Source: Golubevia sp. BC0850
Taxonomy: Eukaryota > Basidiomycota > Exobasidiomycetes > Golubeviales > Golubeviaceae
Length of the DNA: 64,000 nt
Direction of reading: 5' to 3'
Assembly (NCBI GenBank): GCA_012976225.1
Contig: JAAVVG010000027.1
Coordinates: 186,001-250,000, forward strand
A program made the translations under genes and the position numbers. Positions 10,627 to 20,304 of the stretch are shown here, one piece after another. A model generated the notes under the pieces. That model worked only from the letters and a program-made list of their open reading frames with translations. It was not told the origin of the DNA and searched no databases. The stretch's first letter is position 1. Every line of letters starts with the position of its first letter.

Positions 10627-12831
10627 ATGAAAAGGTTTAATCTCTCATCTTTGCCTAGCCAAGCTGCTTTCCAACCTCGGAGAAGCGTCTTCAATGGCTC
10701 TCGCAAGTTTCACGCTTCTACTTCCGTCCTGGCGAAGGCTGCCTCGAACATTCCAGCTCCTGGTCACAAAGAGAAGCTCGTCGTGTTAGGATCAGGTTGG
10801 GGTGGTTATTCTTTTTTGAAAGATCTAGACAAAGTGAGCTTCTAGACAGATCAGTCTCTTCAAGATGAGACACTCATCCAAGACGAAGGACGAAAGAATT
10901 GAACTTTGACCTACCTCCTTTCTGTCTGCAGTCGAGATATGATGTCTATTTGGTTTCCCCGAACACTTATATGGTAAACCATCCATTCTGAGTCTCCGTT
11001 AGACCAGTTTGAGGTCTTCTTCTGACTTCTTCTCTTCTTTTGTTCAGGCCTTCACTCCACTTCTGGCCCAATGCGCTGTTGGAACTTTGGACTTCAGGGC
11101 AGCCATGGAGCCAGTGAGGAGTACTCCAGATGTACACTTTCATCATGCTTGGTGCGATGAGATCGATCTAGAGAACAAGACTCTCACTCTGATGCCGTCC
11201 TATCCTCCTTCGTTCAGAGAATGCGATCCTCTCTTGAAAAACGAAGATCAACAACAAGGATCCGATACTTCTCATCACTCTCAATCTAGCAGCTATCCCA
11301 ACGCCAGAGGTGGACATTCTTCTTCAATTGTTAGAGCTCCTCACAGAAGAGCCATCGAAAGTTCAGAGGAAGATCAACCCCGACCAGTCGCAGAAGGAGA
11401 AGCCGCTTCCACTGAGGTCTCCACTTCACAGAGCCAGCTCGTTGCTTGGAAGTCTCAAGAAGTTGGGAGAGAATACAAGTTGGATTTCGATAAGCTTGTC
11501 GTTGCAGTGGGGAGCTACAATCGTACTTTCTCGACGAAAGGAGTCAAAGAGAACGCTTGGTGAGTCTTCGCTCTTGAGGGATCTACTCCTTGGATTTCTC
11601 TGTCCAATCCTTTCTTCACTCAACGTCTCATGATTTCGCTCTAACTCGACAGGTTCTTGAAGGACGTCCAGAATGCTAGAGCTATCAGATGGAGGATTCT
11701 CGAGTGTCTTGAACAAGCGTCTCATCCAGCTTTAACCGATGTTCAAAGAAGAGCTCTATTGACCTTCATTGTAGTAGGAGGTGGTCCTACTGGAACTGAA
11801 GTAAGTCTCAAAAAATAGTCAGGCTATTCATTTCGACTTCTGAAGGTCTCTCCCTGACCTGTCCCTCTTCTCTCTTACTCTCAGTTCTCTGCAGAGCTAC
11901 ACGATCTAGTGACTTCGGACGTCAAGAGACTATTTCCTCAACTTGCTCCTATGATCAGTATCTATCTCATCGACGCAGCCCCTGGTATTCTCGGATCTTT
12001 CGATGCTAAGCTCGCTGAGTACGCAGCAAAGAAGTTCCAAAGAGACGGAATTCGAGTCTTGAACAACAGACAAGTGAAGGCCGTTGAGCGTGGTAGACTG
12101 GTGTTGGAACCTGACGGAGAGATCGCTTTCGGATTGGTGAGTCGAGATTTGACGTCTTCCGGTGCTGTGATTCTTTTTTTTTGGCTAACCTTCTTTGGAC
12201 TTCTTTCAGCTTGTTTGGTCAACCGGTGTCTGCGCTTCTCCGCTAGTCAAGAGACTCTCTTCTGTTCAAAAAGATGAGAAAACCAATGTCATCCTCACAG
12301 ACGACGAGCTTCGAGCATACAAGGCCTCTGGATCTTCAACCCCTACCGGTGTCTGGGAAAATGTCTGGGCTGTTGGAGATAACTCTCAGATGCTTTCAAC
12401 CTATCTCCCAGCAACTGCTCAGGTAGCTGCTCAGAAAGCCAAGCATCTTGCCAGAATCATGAATGGAGAAATGGAAAATGAGGAAGAAAGGAGATTTAGA
12501 CACAAGAACATGGGATCTATGGCTTCCATTGGAGGAGGTAAAGCTATTGTGAGTCTCTCTTTTTCTCGTCTGATTCCGCCAGATTACCTCAAATCCAACA
12601 GAGCTCTGAATTATCAGCCCAAGGGAAGCCCCGTCTTAGCAGTCTTTGACTGACGCTCTCCCCTTGCTTCTACAGATCGACACGCCAAAAGGTTCGATGA
12701 GTGGAAGAGCAGCATATGCAGCCTGGCGTGGTGCTTACACCATGATGGCTATGAGTTGGAGAAACAGATTTCTGTTACCTATCAACTGGACTTTAGGTTG
12801 GATGTTTGGTAGAGATTTGACTCGGTTTTAA
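10627..12831 (+). CDS. Mitochondrial type II NADH:ubiquinone oxidoreductase
   Basis: Seven exons (10627-10833, 10932-10973, 11048-11559, 11653-11800, 11885-12136, 12210-12548, 12676-12831) give 551 residues. The N-terminus is a mitochondrial presequence (Arg/Ser-rich, FHASTS at about residue 30). A first Rossmann motif [10 protein letters not shown] binds FAD and a second, [10 protein letters not shown], binds NADH. The C-terminus ([18 protein letters not shown]) is the membrane-anchoring tail typical of fungal NDE/NDI enzymes. The enzyme oxidises NADH and reduces ubiquinone without pumping protons, at the inner membrane; external versus internal orientation cannot be read off. A hydrophilic Ser/Glu/Gln-rich insertion of roughly 80 residues (about 11215-11455) interrupts the FAD domain. 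It has no EF-hand loop. All phases match and the frame is intact. Confidence 0.93.
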
Positions 12832-13416
12832 AAAGGTTGGTGAAGTGTTACGTCTCAAATCAAAGCTGTAAATGTTCGTTCGCTGCAATCATCAAGAAAG
12901 TCTCGCTAACAGAAATCGCAATGAAATTCAAATTTGAAGCTCAAGCGCTCAAGACTCAATCTTTGAGGAATGAGATCCTAATCTCTTGACTGCCATCGAA
13001 CTGTCGGTCCTCCCTCGACAAGCACTCCCTCTGCCTCTCAGAGGCAGACTTGAAGCTCGACTTAATCCCGCTCCTTCTGTCCTGAAGTCAATCTTGCCTT
13101 GCATTATGTTGCTCAAGTCCCTTGCTGAAGGAAACTGGAGGTTTCGAACTTTGTCAGTCCAATCACAAACTCGTCAAACCCAAAAAAGAATCAAAGAGAG
13201 AGAAATTAAGACAAAGGTGCCTAAATACTATTGCCACTTCAATCAGATTCTATTCATGGTAAGTAATTGTCTAATGAGGCTTTTGTCACCTAGAATTAAC
13301 TGAAAAGGAATGTTCCAGGATTTTGATACATTTTGAGGGTTGAGTGAAGAATGAGAAGTGTTGCGAAGATTAAAGTTACACTAAAAAGAGACTTGATCTG
13401 AAAAAACTTAAAAAGT
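12832..13416. other. Intergenic region, convergent 3' ends
   Basis: 585 bp between the stop codons of the NADH dehydrogenase and RPL12 genes. Only a Lys/Arg-biased chance frame (12986-13303) is present. Nothing recognisable; it should contain both 3' UTRs. Confidence 0.5.
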
Positions 13417-14876
13417 TTACTCAGATGGGATCTATGAAACCAAGTAAGAATAAATTAAGAGGGAAGCGTCAGTTCCTTCAAGATCTAGACTTTCGAAACC
13501 TCTCCAGACTCCTTTACATTCTAACAAGTATGAAAGCGTAAGAACTCACCTCAACTTCACCACTGTCAATTCCCTCAATGATCTCATGAGGATCCTGTCC
13601 CTCAACGGTGCAACCAACAGATTGAGCAGTTCCCAAGATTTCCTTGACGGTTCCAGAGAGTTCCTTAGCTAGAGACTTGAATCTCATGGTTCTGGCAATG
13701 TCAACGATTTGATCTAGAGGAATGTTACCTGAGTGCTTGATGTTCTTCTCCTTCTTACGATCTCTGGGTGGTTCTGTAGGACGATTTGAGGATATTAGAA
13801 AATCAGAGGTTAGCTGATTGGAGATGGGGAGGCTGGATCTCTTGCTTCCTTTATGGATTATATTTGAAGTGATTCAAGATGAATCTATGATGACCTTTGA
13901 ATTTCTGACAGATTCATTCCCTCGCATTGATGGTGCATGAGAGATGGTTTCCTAGCCTTCCTTCCGGCTTCTAGACTCCCAACCTCTCGATCCCACCTTC
14001 CAGCACCTCTCCCTGATCATCTCCCACTGATTCGACTCTCATCTTCCATAGCGCTCGTCTCCCGTCACTCACCCTTAAGAGCCCTGATGACGAGGGAGGA
14101 AGCAGATGGGACGACCGAGACGGCAGCTTGACGGTTCTGGACGGTCAATTGGACAGTGACACGTAGACCCTTCCATTCACCAGTTGCCTTGGCGATATCT
14201 TCTCCGACCTTCTTTGGGGACTGAGGAAACAAGAGGGATGAGATCGAGATTAGAGGGACTCTTGACTGCTGGGTCTTTCTCAGATCGACTGCTGTCTTCC
14301 CACTTCCGCCTGCCTGTAGTTCATTGTTGGCTGGTAGTCTTTCGAAAAGGAAGGTTGGAAAGATTTGGAGGCAGCTGGATACTAACTAGACCGAGAGGAC
14401 CAATCTTTGGAGCGAGAGCAGAGGAAGCTCCTACTTCACCTCCAGTGGCACGGAGGTAGATGATCTTGATCTCATTTGGGTCGATTTTTGGGGCCCTAAG
14501 AAAATGGGAAAGAGATTTAAAAGGAGGAAAGGGAATGAGTGCCGAGGTGAGGGAAAGAGGATGGGTAGTTGGAATCTGACTGGAGAAAGGTTCGAGGTCT
14601 AGCTTCTGACAGCTAATTGCGACTCATTCAAAGCCCAATTGATCTTGAAGCAATGCTGAAATGATATGAGTTCACTTCAAGAGCCATTGGGGTGGGGTAA
14701 CGTTGAATTTGAATGTTTGAAGTCTGTTGAAGATTTCTTCACTTTCTTCCTAACCCTACCCTGACCCTACCCTACCCTACCTCGCATCTTCCATCTGGTT
14801 TCCTGGCTTCCTTCTTGAACGTATGCTTGTAGAAGATTGCTATGTCGAATTTTGACTGAACTGAGTAGACTCACAT
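13417..14876 (-). CDS. RPL12: 60S ribosomal protein uL11 (RPL12)
   Basis: Exons 14876-14875 (only the A and T of the start codon), 14495-14387, 14220-14073, 13773-13550 and 13431-13417 encode 165 residues, the usual length. The sequence starts [20 protein letters not shown] and ends [27 protein letters not shown] and [12 protein letters not shown] are diagnostic of eukaryotic uL11. The protein sits at the P-stalk base of the large subunit. The A-T|G split is required because exon 2 opens with G-GCC-CCA in phase and no other upstream start fits; the donor is AAAAAT|GTGAGT. Intron 1 is 379 bp and holds a telomere-like repeat. The last exon codes for four residues. The gene diverges from RACK1, with start codons 154 bp apart. 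Confidence 0.93.
14751..14782 (-). repeat. Interstitial telomere-like tract inside RPL12 intron 1
   Basis: On the minus strand the tract reads as runs of TAGGG separated by one or two bases, with one TTAGGG unit at the 3' end. Interruptions (GGGTCAGGG) mean it is not a perfect telomeric array. Similar TAGGGTT boxes bind Tbf1-type factors at ribosomal-protein and snoRNA genes in some fungi (established knowledge). Function here is inference from location. Confidence 0.6.
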
Positions 14877-15030
14877 TTTTGCAGTTTGAGGATGGGATGC
14901 GGGTCGAGAAGAAGGAAGTTACCACTGACAACCTGCTGGGCTTGCGAAATTGGCGCGCCGTAGCAAATCTCCTCCAAGCAAAGAAGAAAATTCAACCTTG
15001 TCTGGTTTCTAATCCACCATCCATCACACA
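14877..15030. promoter_or_regulatory. Bidirectional RPL12/RACK1 promoter and 5' UTR region
   Basis: Only 154 bp lie between the two split start codons, so both 5' UTRs and the core promoters must share or overlap this space, or extend into the opposite gene's first intron. It contains a GCGCGCC palindrome-like word near 14951. No TATA box is evident. Confidence 0.6.
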
Positions 15031-16992
15031 ATGTGAGTTGTTGTTGATTCCATTTCAGCAAATTTGAATCTTCAAATTATTCAACATACATCCAGGATGA
15101 ATCACACTTGAAGGGCACTCAAGACTGACTCGATTTTCCATTTCTTCCTCCTTCTCACCTTTGCCTGTTAGGTCTGAATCACTTCAATACAAAGGATCCC
15201 TAGCTGGACACAAAGGATGGGTCACCGCTATTGCTACTACTAGCGAGAACCCAGATATGCTTCTCACCGCCTCTCGTGGTAAGTGTTGAGAACTGGTGCT
15301 AGCAGCCATATCTCCTCCTGTTGTCCCTCCAACTAATTCCTCCTTCCTCTCCCGCTATTCCCCCAACAGACAAGACCATCATCGTCTGGTCTCTATCCCG
15401 TGATGATTCCAACTACGGTTACCCGAAGAGGATTCTACATGGACACAACCATTTCGTTTCCGACATTGTCATCTCCTCCGATGGTCAATTCGCTCTCTCT
15501 TCTTCTTGGGACAAGACTTTACGTCTTTGGGATTTGGCTTCAGGTACCACTACCAGAAGATTCGTAGGACATACCGCTGATGTTCTTTCAGTCTCTTTCT
15601 CTGCTGATAACCGTCAAATCGTCTCTGGTTCAAGAGACAGAACCATCAAGCTTTGGAACACTTTGGGAGAATGCAAATTCGACATTAAGGAAGATGGTCA
15701 CTCTGAATGGGTCTCTTGTGTTAGATTCAGTCCAAACCCTTCTAATCCTTTGATTATTTCTGCTGGTTGGGATAAGGTTGTTAAGGTGAGTTGGATTGAG
15801 GTAGACCTGGAGGTAGAGGTAGAGCTAGCTGTGTGGGAAGAAGGACTGAGAGGACAGGGCGAGAAGTGAAGGGCAAGGCAAAAGGGCAGGGAAGAGCTGG
15901 AAGAAAGTATGGAATGTAATTGAAACATCTGGTCGAAAAGCGGTGGTAGGTCAAAGAGGAAGGTTCTCTGTCAAGAGACGATGAGAGACAGCCTCTACAG
16001 AAGATGGGGAAACAAGGTTCGCGCGATGACGAGTAACGTTAATATTTGCTACTCAGGAGAGCCAATCTAGCTCGATGATAACAATTTATAACCACCAAGA
16101 TCACTGAGCGCTCGAACTTTGGCGGAATATGGAAGGTGACGAATAGAAAGGAATGGAGAAGGAAAGAGTTAGAAGAAAGGTTAATCCTAGGATTAGGGCC
16201 TCTTTCTTATCCCCAACCAAAATGGCGTCAAAGCGGTTCTGAATCCAGAATCTCAGTCAATTCCCTCGAAATCTCTCTGACTGGATTCTAACTCTCCCCT
16301 TGCCCCTCTCCCATCTCTCTAGGTCTGGGAACTAAACAAGTGTAAACTAAAGACCAACCACTACGGACACACTGGATACATCAACACAGTTACTGTTTCT
16401 CCAGATGGATCTCTATGTGCCTCTGGAGGTAAAGACGGTATCACCATGCTTTGGGAATTGACCGATGGAAAGAACCTCTACTCTTTGGAAGCTGGTGACA
16501 CCGTTAATGCTCTTGCTTTCTCTCCTTCAAGATATTGGTTGTGCGCTGCTACTAGTTCTTGTATCAAGAGTGAGTTCTTCGAAAGAGAGTTGGGAGATAA
16601 GGGGGGAGGAAAGGGGTTGGGAAGTTGGCAGATGGATTCAGAGGGGCTTTGGAGATCTTGTGCCTCAGTGTCATCTCGAATTCTGGTTTCTTACTATGGG
16701 AGGGAGGAATTGTTGAAACCAAGCTTGTGAAAGGAGAAATCGCGCATTCTCATCTTGTCTCACCTTCAACTGACTCTCATCTCCTCACCCTTTCTTCTCT
16801 CTCTTCTCCTAACTACTTCCAGTCTTCGACCTTGAATCCAAGTCCATTGTCGATGAGCTCAAGCCAGAATTCACCGGAGTTGGAAAGAACTCTGCTGACC
16901 CAGAATGTCTATCTCTAGCTTGGTCAGCCGATGGATCCACTCTCTTCGGAGGTTACTCTGACAACATCGTCAGAGTCTACTCTGTCTTATAA
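15031..16992 (+). CDS. RACK1/Cpc2, seven-WD40 ribosome-associated scaffold
   Basis: Exons 15031-15032 (AT of the start codon), 15172-15278, 15370-15785, 16323-16569 and 16823-16992 encode 313 residues, the standard length. The start reads [22 protein letters not shown] repeats include [36 protein letters not shown] and [12 protein letters not shown]. The end is [18 protein letters not shown]1 binds the 40S head and links translation to kinase signalling. The start codon is split by a 139-bp intron (CACAAT|GTGAGT; acceptor TTAG at 15171). The third intron (15786-16322, 537 bp) is unusually long and contains the U24 snoRNA. All phases close and the frame is intact. Confidence 0.96.
16017..16117 (+). 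ncRNA. snR24: Box C/D snoRNA U24 (snR24/SNORD24), intronic in RACK1
   Basis: The region has a terminal stem (GTTCG at 16017-16021 pairing with CGAAC at 16113-16117, extended by GCGC pairs), box C CGATGA (16024-16029), guide 1 AATATTTGCTA (16041-16051), D' CTCA (16052-16055), C' CGATGA (16073-16078), guide 2 ACCACCAAGATCA (16091-16103) and box D CTGA (16104-16107). Both guides match the U24 guides I recall from yeast and human. In yeast U24 directs 2'-O-methylation at neighbouring 25S rRNA sites and also lies in the intron of the RACK1 homolog ASC1. It is probably released by intron debranching and exonuclease trimming. Box C starts with C and D' is CTCA rather than CTGA, mild departures. Confidence 0.92.
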
Positions 16993-17499
16993 ATCTGATC
17001 CTCAGACTGTTGTTTTCACCTCTTTATTTCAGTTCGATCACAGTTCATTAAGTCACTATCCTCCCGTTGTACTTCTTTACTCTTTCCTTCAAAATTCAAA
17101 AGACTAGTCGTCAATTCATTCTGCCAAATGATCACCTGGTCTTGTGCGTGTTCAGTATCCTTTTTGGTCTATGTTGAGGGTGCTCAAATGCAGTTCTATC
17201 ACTCTGTCGACCTTTCGAAGAATAAGACGGAGAATGTAGATGTCGATAGAAGCTTCTCCAGCTCTCATTACGCCCCTCAATTCACTTTCAAAGCCACACC
17301 AATCTACTCGAAAATGATTGAATGAAGTTAACAAAACAACAGGATAGACCATAAAGAAAAGAAAAACCTCGAGAGGTGGAAAGAGAGGATGGCAAAGAAA
17401 AACAGAGCGATAGGTTCAAAGTAAGTATAGGCAGAGAAAAGACGGGGGTAAGAGTACAACAGAATCAGAGAGAGAAGGGAAAGTTGAGAGGATTTTGAA
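16993..17499. other. Intergenic region, convergent 3' ends
   Basis: 507 bp between the RACK1 and PNGase A stop codons. Opposing short frames at 17128-17352 are mutual shadows. A purine-rich block at 17340-17480 lies just beyond the PNGase A stop. No gene supported. Confidence 0.5.
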
Positions 17500-19800
17500 C
17501 TATTTGACGAAGTGTGATTTCTTATGAGTTTGACGCTTCAAGCTCAGATCTGACTTAAGGGCTCTTCGCTTGTTTTGATGTTTTGGAACAGAGACTCCAG
17601 CTTCGATATCAGAATAACTAATTGGAGCTGCATATTCTTTTAGGTTCCCTGTGACCCTGTCAGAGACAATAGTGTTATTCGAGACCTTTGTTTCTCTTCC
17701 GAAGTCGTAGCCATTGGAATCCTTGTAAGAGTACTTTTGAGATGTGGTTCCGACCCCAGAAGCGATCTGACCTTGAGAATTGATCTTGGAAAGAGCTTGA
17801 CCGGTTTGATGAGTTGAGATCAATTGAGTCTTGGGTTGAGAGAAACGTGGTTCACTGAATTTGAAGGTTTGGTGGTGCGCATGGTCGACTGTGGCGTTGA
17901 GAGTGGTGGAATCCGATTCCAGGTCGACACTGAGGGGGAAAGAAAACTGAGAGGAGAAAAACTCTTTGCCATCGTGACGAGATTTGTACGTTCCAGAAGC
18001 TGACTGATCGACGGTCTGGAGAAGAAAAGCGGAAAGTGGTGGAGAGGTAAGTGGAAGGTAACGTCAGCCCGAGAACTGAGTAAATAGGGGCTTCTGTCCA
18101 CTCTTCTCTCAACCCAACTCTTCTCTAATCGCATACACTCACTTGACCAGTCTCTGAAATAGCCTGAGAGTTGGAGTACTCGTGACTTTGTTCCCAGACC
18201 ACTTTTTTCGCACGTTTGCTACTTCCAGTCTTGACGGTTCCTTCGATCCTAAGAGTCCTTGGCTTCTTTGTCTTTACAGCGAATTTGTCAGAAGTTCCAA
18301 TAGTAGAGAAAGATCCATAATCAGGACCTATATGAGCGATTATCTCTCCAGTAGTTCTCTCGTTGGAGCTATCCAAAATGACTTGAACATTACCGCTGAT
18401 AAACCAACTAGCGTCGATAGTGTGATTCTTCTCAGCAGAAGAGACTTGAAGTTTGAAAGAATGGGCCTTTTCGTCAGTTAAGGTTCCGACGAAAGGAGTG
18501 ATATCGATGTAGTAATTAGGTTGATTGTAAGCTCCGAAAGAAGATTCGGGTCGATGCAAAAGTGGGTTGATTCCTCCAGTAAAGATGACTGGGAAAGGCA
18601 AGGCTACTCCAGCCAGTTGATCGTCGATGAGAAGCTGGATCTCTCTGAATGGACCTCGTGGATAGTAACCTTGACTTGAAGCGTTTACGATTTGATTGTA
18701 GATCGAGTCTGGAATGTTTGTGTACCAGAATTCATCCGTCGCAGTTCCTATAAGGATATTAAAGATTGAAAGGGGGGAGTTCTGAGTCAGGATGCAATAG
18801 GTAGTCATCTGGGGGCATATGATACGTACCTGAAGCGAATATTTCGACAAGAGCGCTTTCAGCGTTCTTCGGAATCGTTACTTGAGTGACACCGGAATCG
18901 CCATTGTCTCCTCCTACGGCGAACAGAGAGCTTGAATTTAAGCTGAGCTTTGATAAAGGAAAGAGCAAAGGAGAGTTTAGATGGAGTGGAGTGTCCTTGG
19001 AATGCTTCTTCTCCGAGGTCAGGTAGGTCGTCAAAGATAGCGTGACGTTGAGAGCTCCAGTGTAGGTGTCGTCGACGACATTTGGATAGTCAAATAAAAG
19101 CTGATATTCAAAGAGAATGGAAGGTAGTAAGGAGAAGGTTACATCAGACATTGGAAGCCTTGAGAGAGTCGGAAATCAGGGAGAGGTCTTCAAGCTCAAG
19201 ACTCACTGTTCCATCCTTTGAAAAGAAGTCGTAGTACTGATCAATTTGTTTCTCAGTGGTCCAAATCACTCCACCAGTTGTATTGACCGGCTCAGCATTA
19301 TCGGTCCTCCACGCTTCCAAACCATTCAAAAAGACAGTTCCGAGTCTATCGAATTGCCTTCCTCTTGAAGTTCCGTATTGACTTAACACCAAATGAGACC
19401 ATTTTTCCGGATCTTGACATTTAGTTGGAAGCAGCTTCGAAGGCGAATAAGTCAATACGCTAGGAGAATAATTCGTAAAACTTCTTTCGACCAACGTAAT
19501 CGTACAGCTCTCCATTCCTTCCTCTTTGGAGAAGATTCTTGGTGGAACGTTGACCTCGAAGTTGACTAGAGGATCTCTGACTGGAAGACCATCTTGAATG
19601 GCTTGAGATTGTGGAAGATTAGAAGAATGATGATCGACGGTGACTTGTGATAAAGGCGATAAGTGCGCCGAGTTCGGTTTGAATCTGCTTAATGGATCAT
19701 GTTCAGATTTGAGATGAACTAGGTTGAATGATCTTTGAGCAGCTTGAACTGAAGTAAAGAAGATAAGAAGAGTTGAAAGGAAAGTAGTTGGAGCTAGCAT
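17500..19800 (-). CDS. Peptide-N4-(N-acetyl-beta-glucosaminyl)asparagine amidase A (PNGase A family)
   Basis: Four exons (19800-19207, 19100-18830, 18747-18143, 18015-17500) give 661 residues. A signal peptide (LSTLLIFFTSVQA) opens the protein. Diagnostic family text includes GLEAWRTDNAEP, the FWYTNIPD segment, GPFREIQLLIDDQLAGVALP and PFPVIFTGGINPLLHRP. PNGase A enzymes hydrolyse the N-glycan-asparagine bond of glycopeptides, releasing the glycan and leaving Asp, in the secretory pathway or outside the cell. A long, less conserved beta-rich C-terminal half ends in a basic tail. The last exon opens directly with TVDQSAS after a 127-bp intron. The gene diverges from the F-box-like copy 2 locus. 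Confidence 0.9.
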
Positions 19801-20304
19801 GGCCAATGAGTGGGTGGAATCGAAGATAAAAGAGTGTCGTGGGGGTCGCAGCGATTCTTCAAGATAATGAGTGGAAACCAAATGAAAGGGTTGAAAATGA
19901 GCAGAAGATGAAGAGGGAAGGGAAGGAAGAAGAAAAAGAAAAGAGAATATCACCCCAACAACCTCGGCTGGAATTCCAGGGCCCCTATAATCGCAATTCG
20001 AAAGAAGTTCCTTCGATAAGAACATCGTTGACTCTTTTCGCGTTTCTGTTTTTGGAAAGAGATTCATTGCTGTCGACCATTTTCAGAGTCCGAGTTTATG
20101 GCTCTGGAAATGTGGCCAATGGGAATCCACCACTAACAAAACAAGTACTAATACTAGTATTGAACGATCCTCAAGAGGGATTTTTTGCCTGTTCTCCAGG
20201 GATCTCAAGCTCCCAAGGCCGCGAAGCTTGAGAAGTCTTCGGAGTTTCAGAGAGCAAGATCTTTGTTCAGAGAAACCTCGCTCGAACCGCTAGACTTTCT
20301 TCAA
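19801..20304. other. Intergenic region upstream of PNGase A and F-box-like copy 2
   Basis: About 500 bp. The part next to PNGase A is purine-rich on the plus strand and would be its promoter. The right part (20180-20304) is open in the frame of the F-box-like exon back to a TGA near 20229 but has no ATG in that frame. Confidence 0.4.

Noticed and set aside
14751-14782. Chromosome end suggested by TAGGG repeats
   Set aside because: The tract is short, interrupted and inside a housekeeping intron with genes on both sides, so it is interstitial.
13773-14874. Further snoRNAs in the RPL12 introns
   Set aside because: Scattered ATGA-like words occur, but no C/D pair with a closing stem or guide could be assembled.
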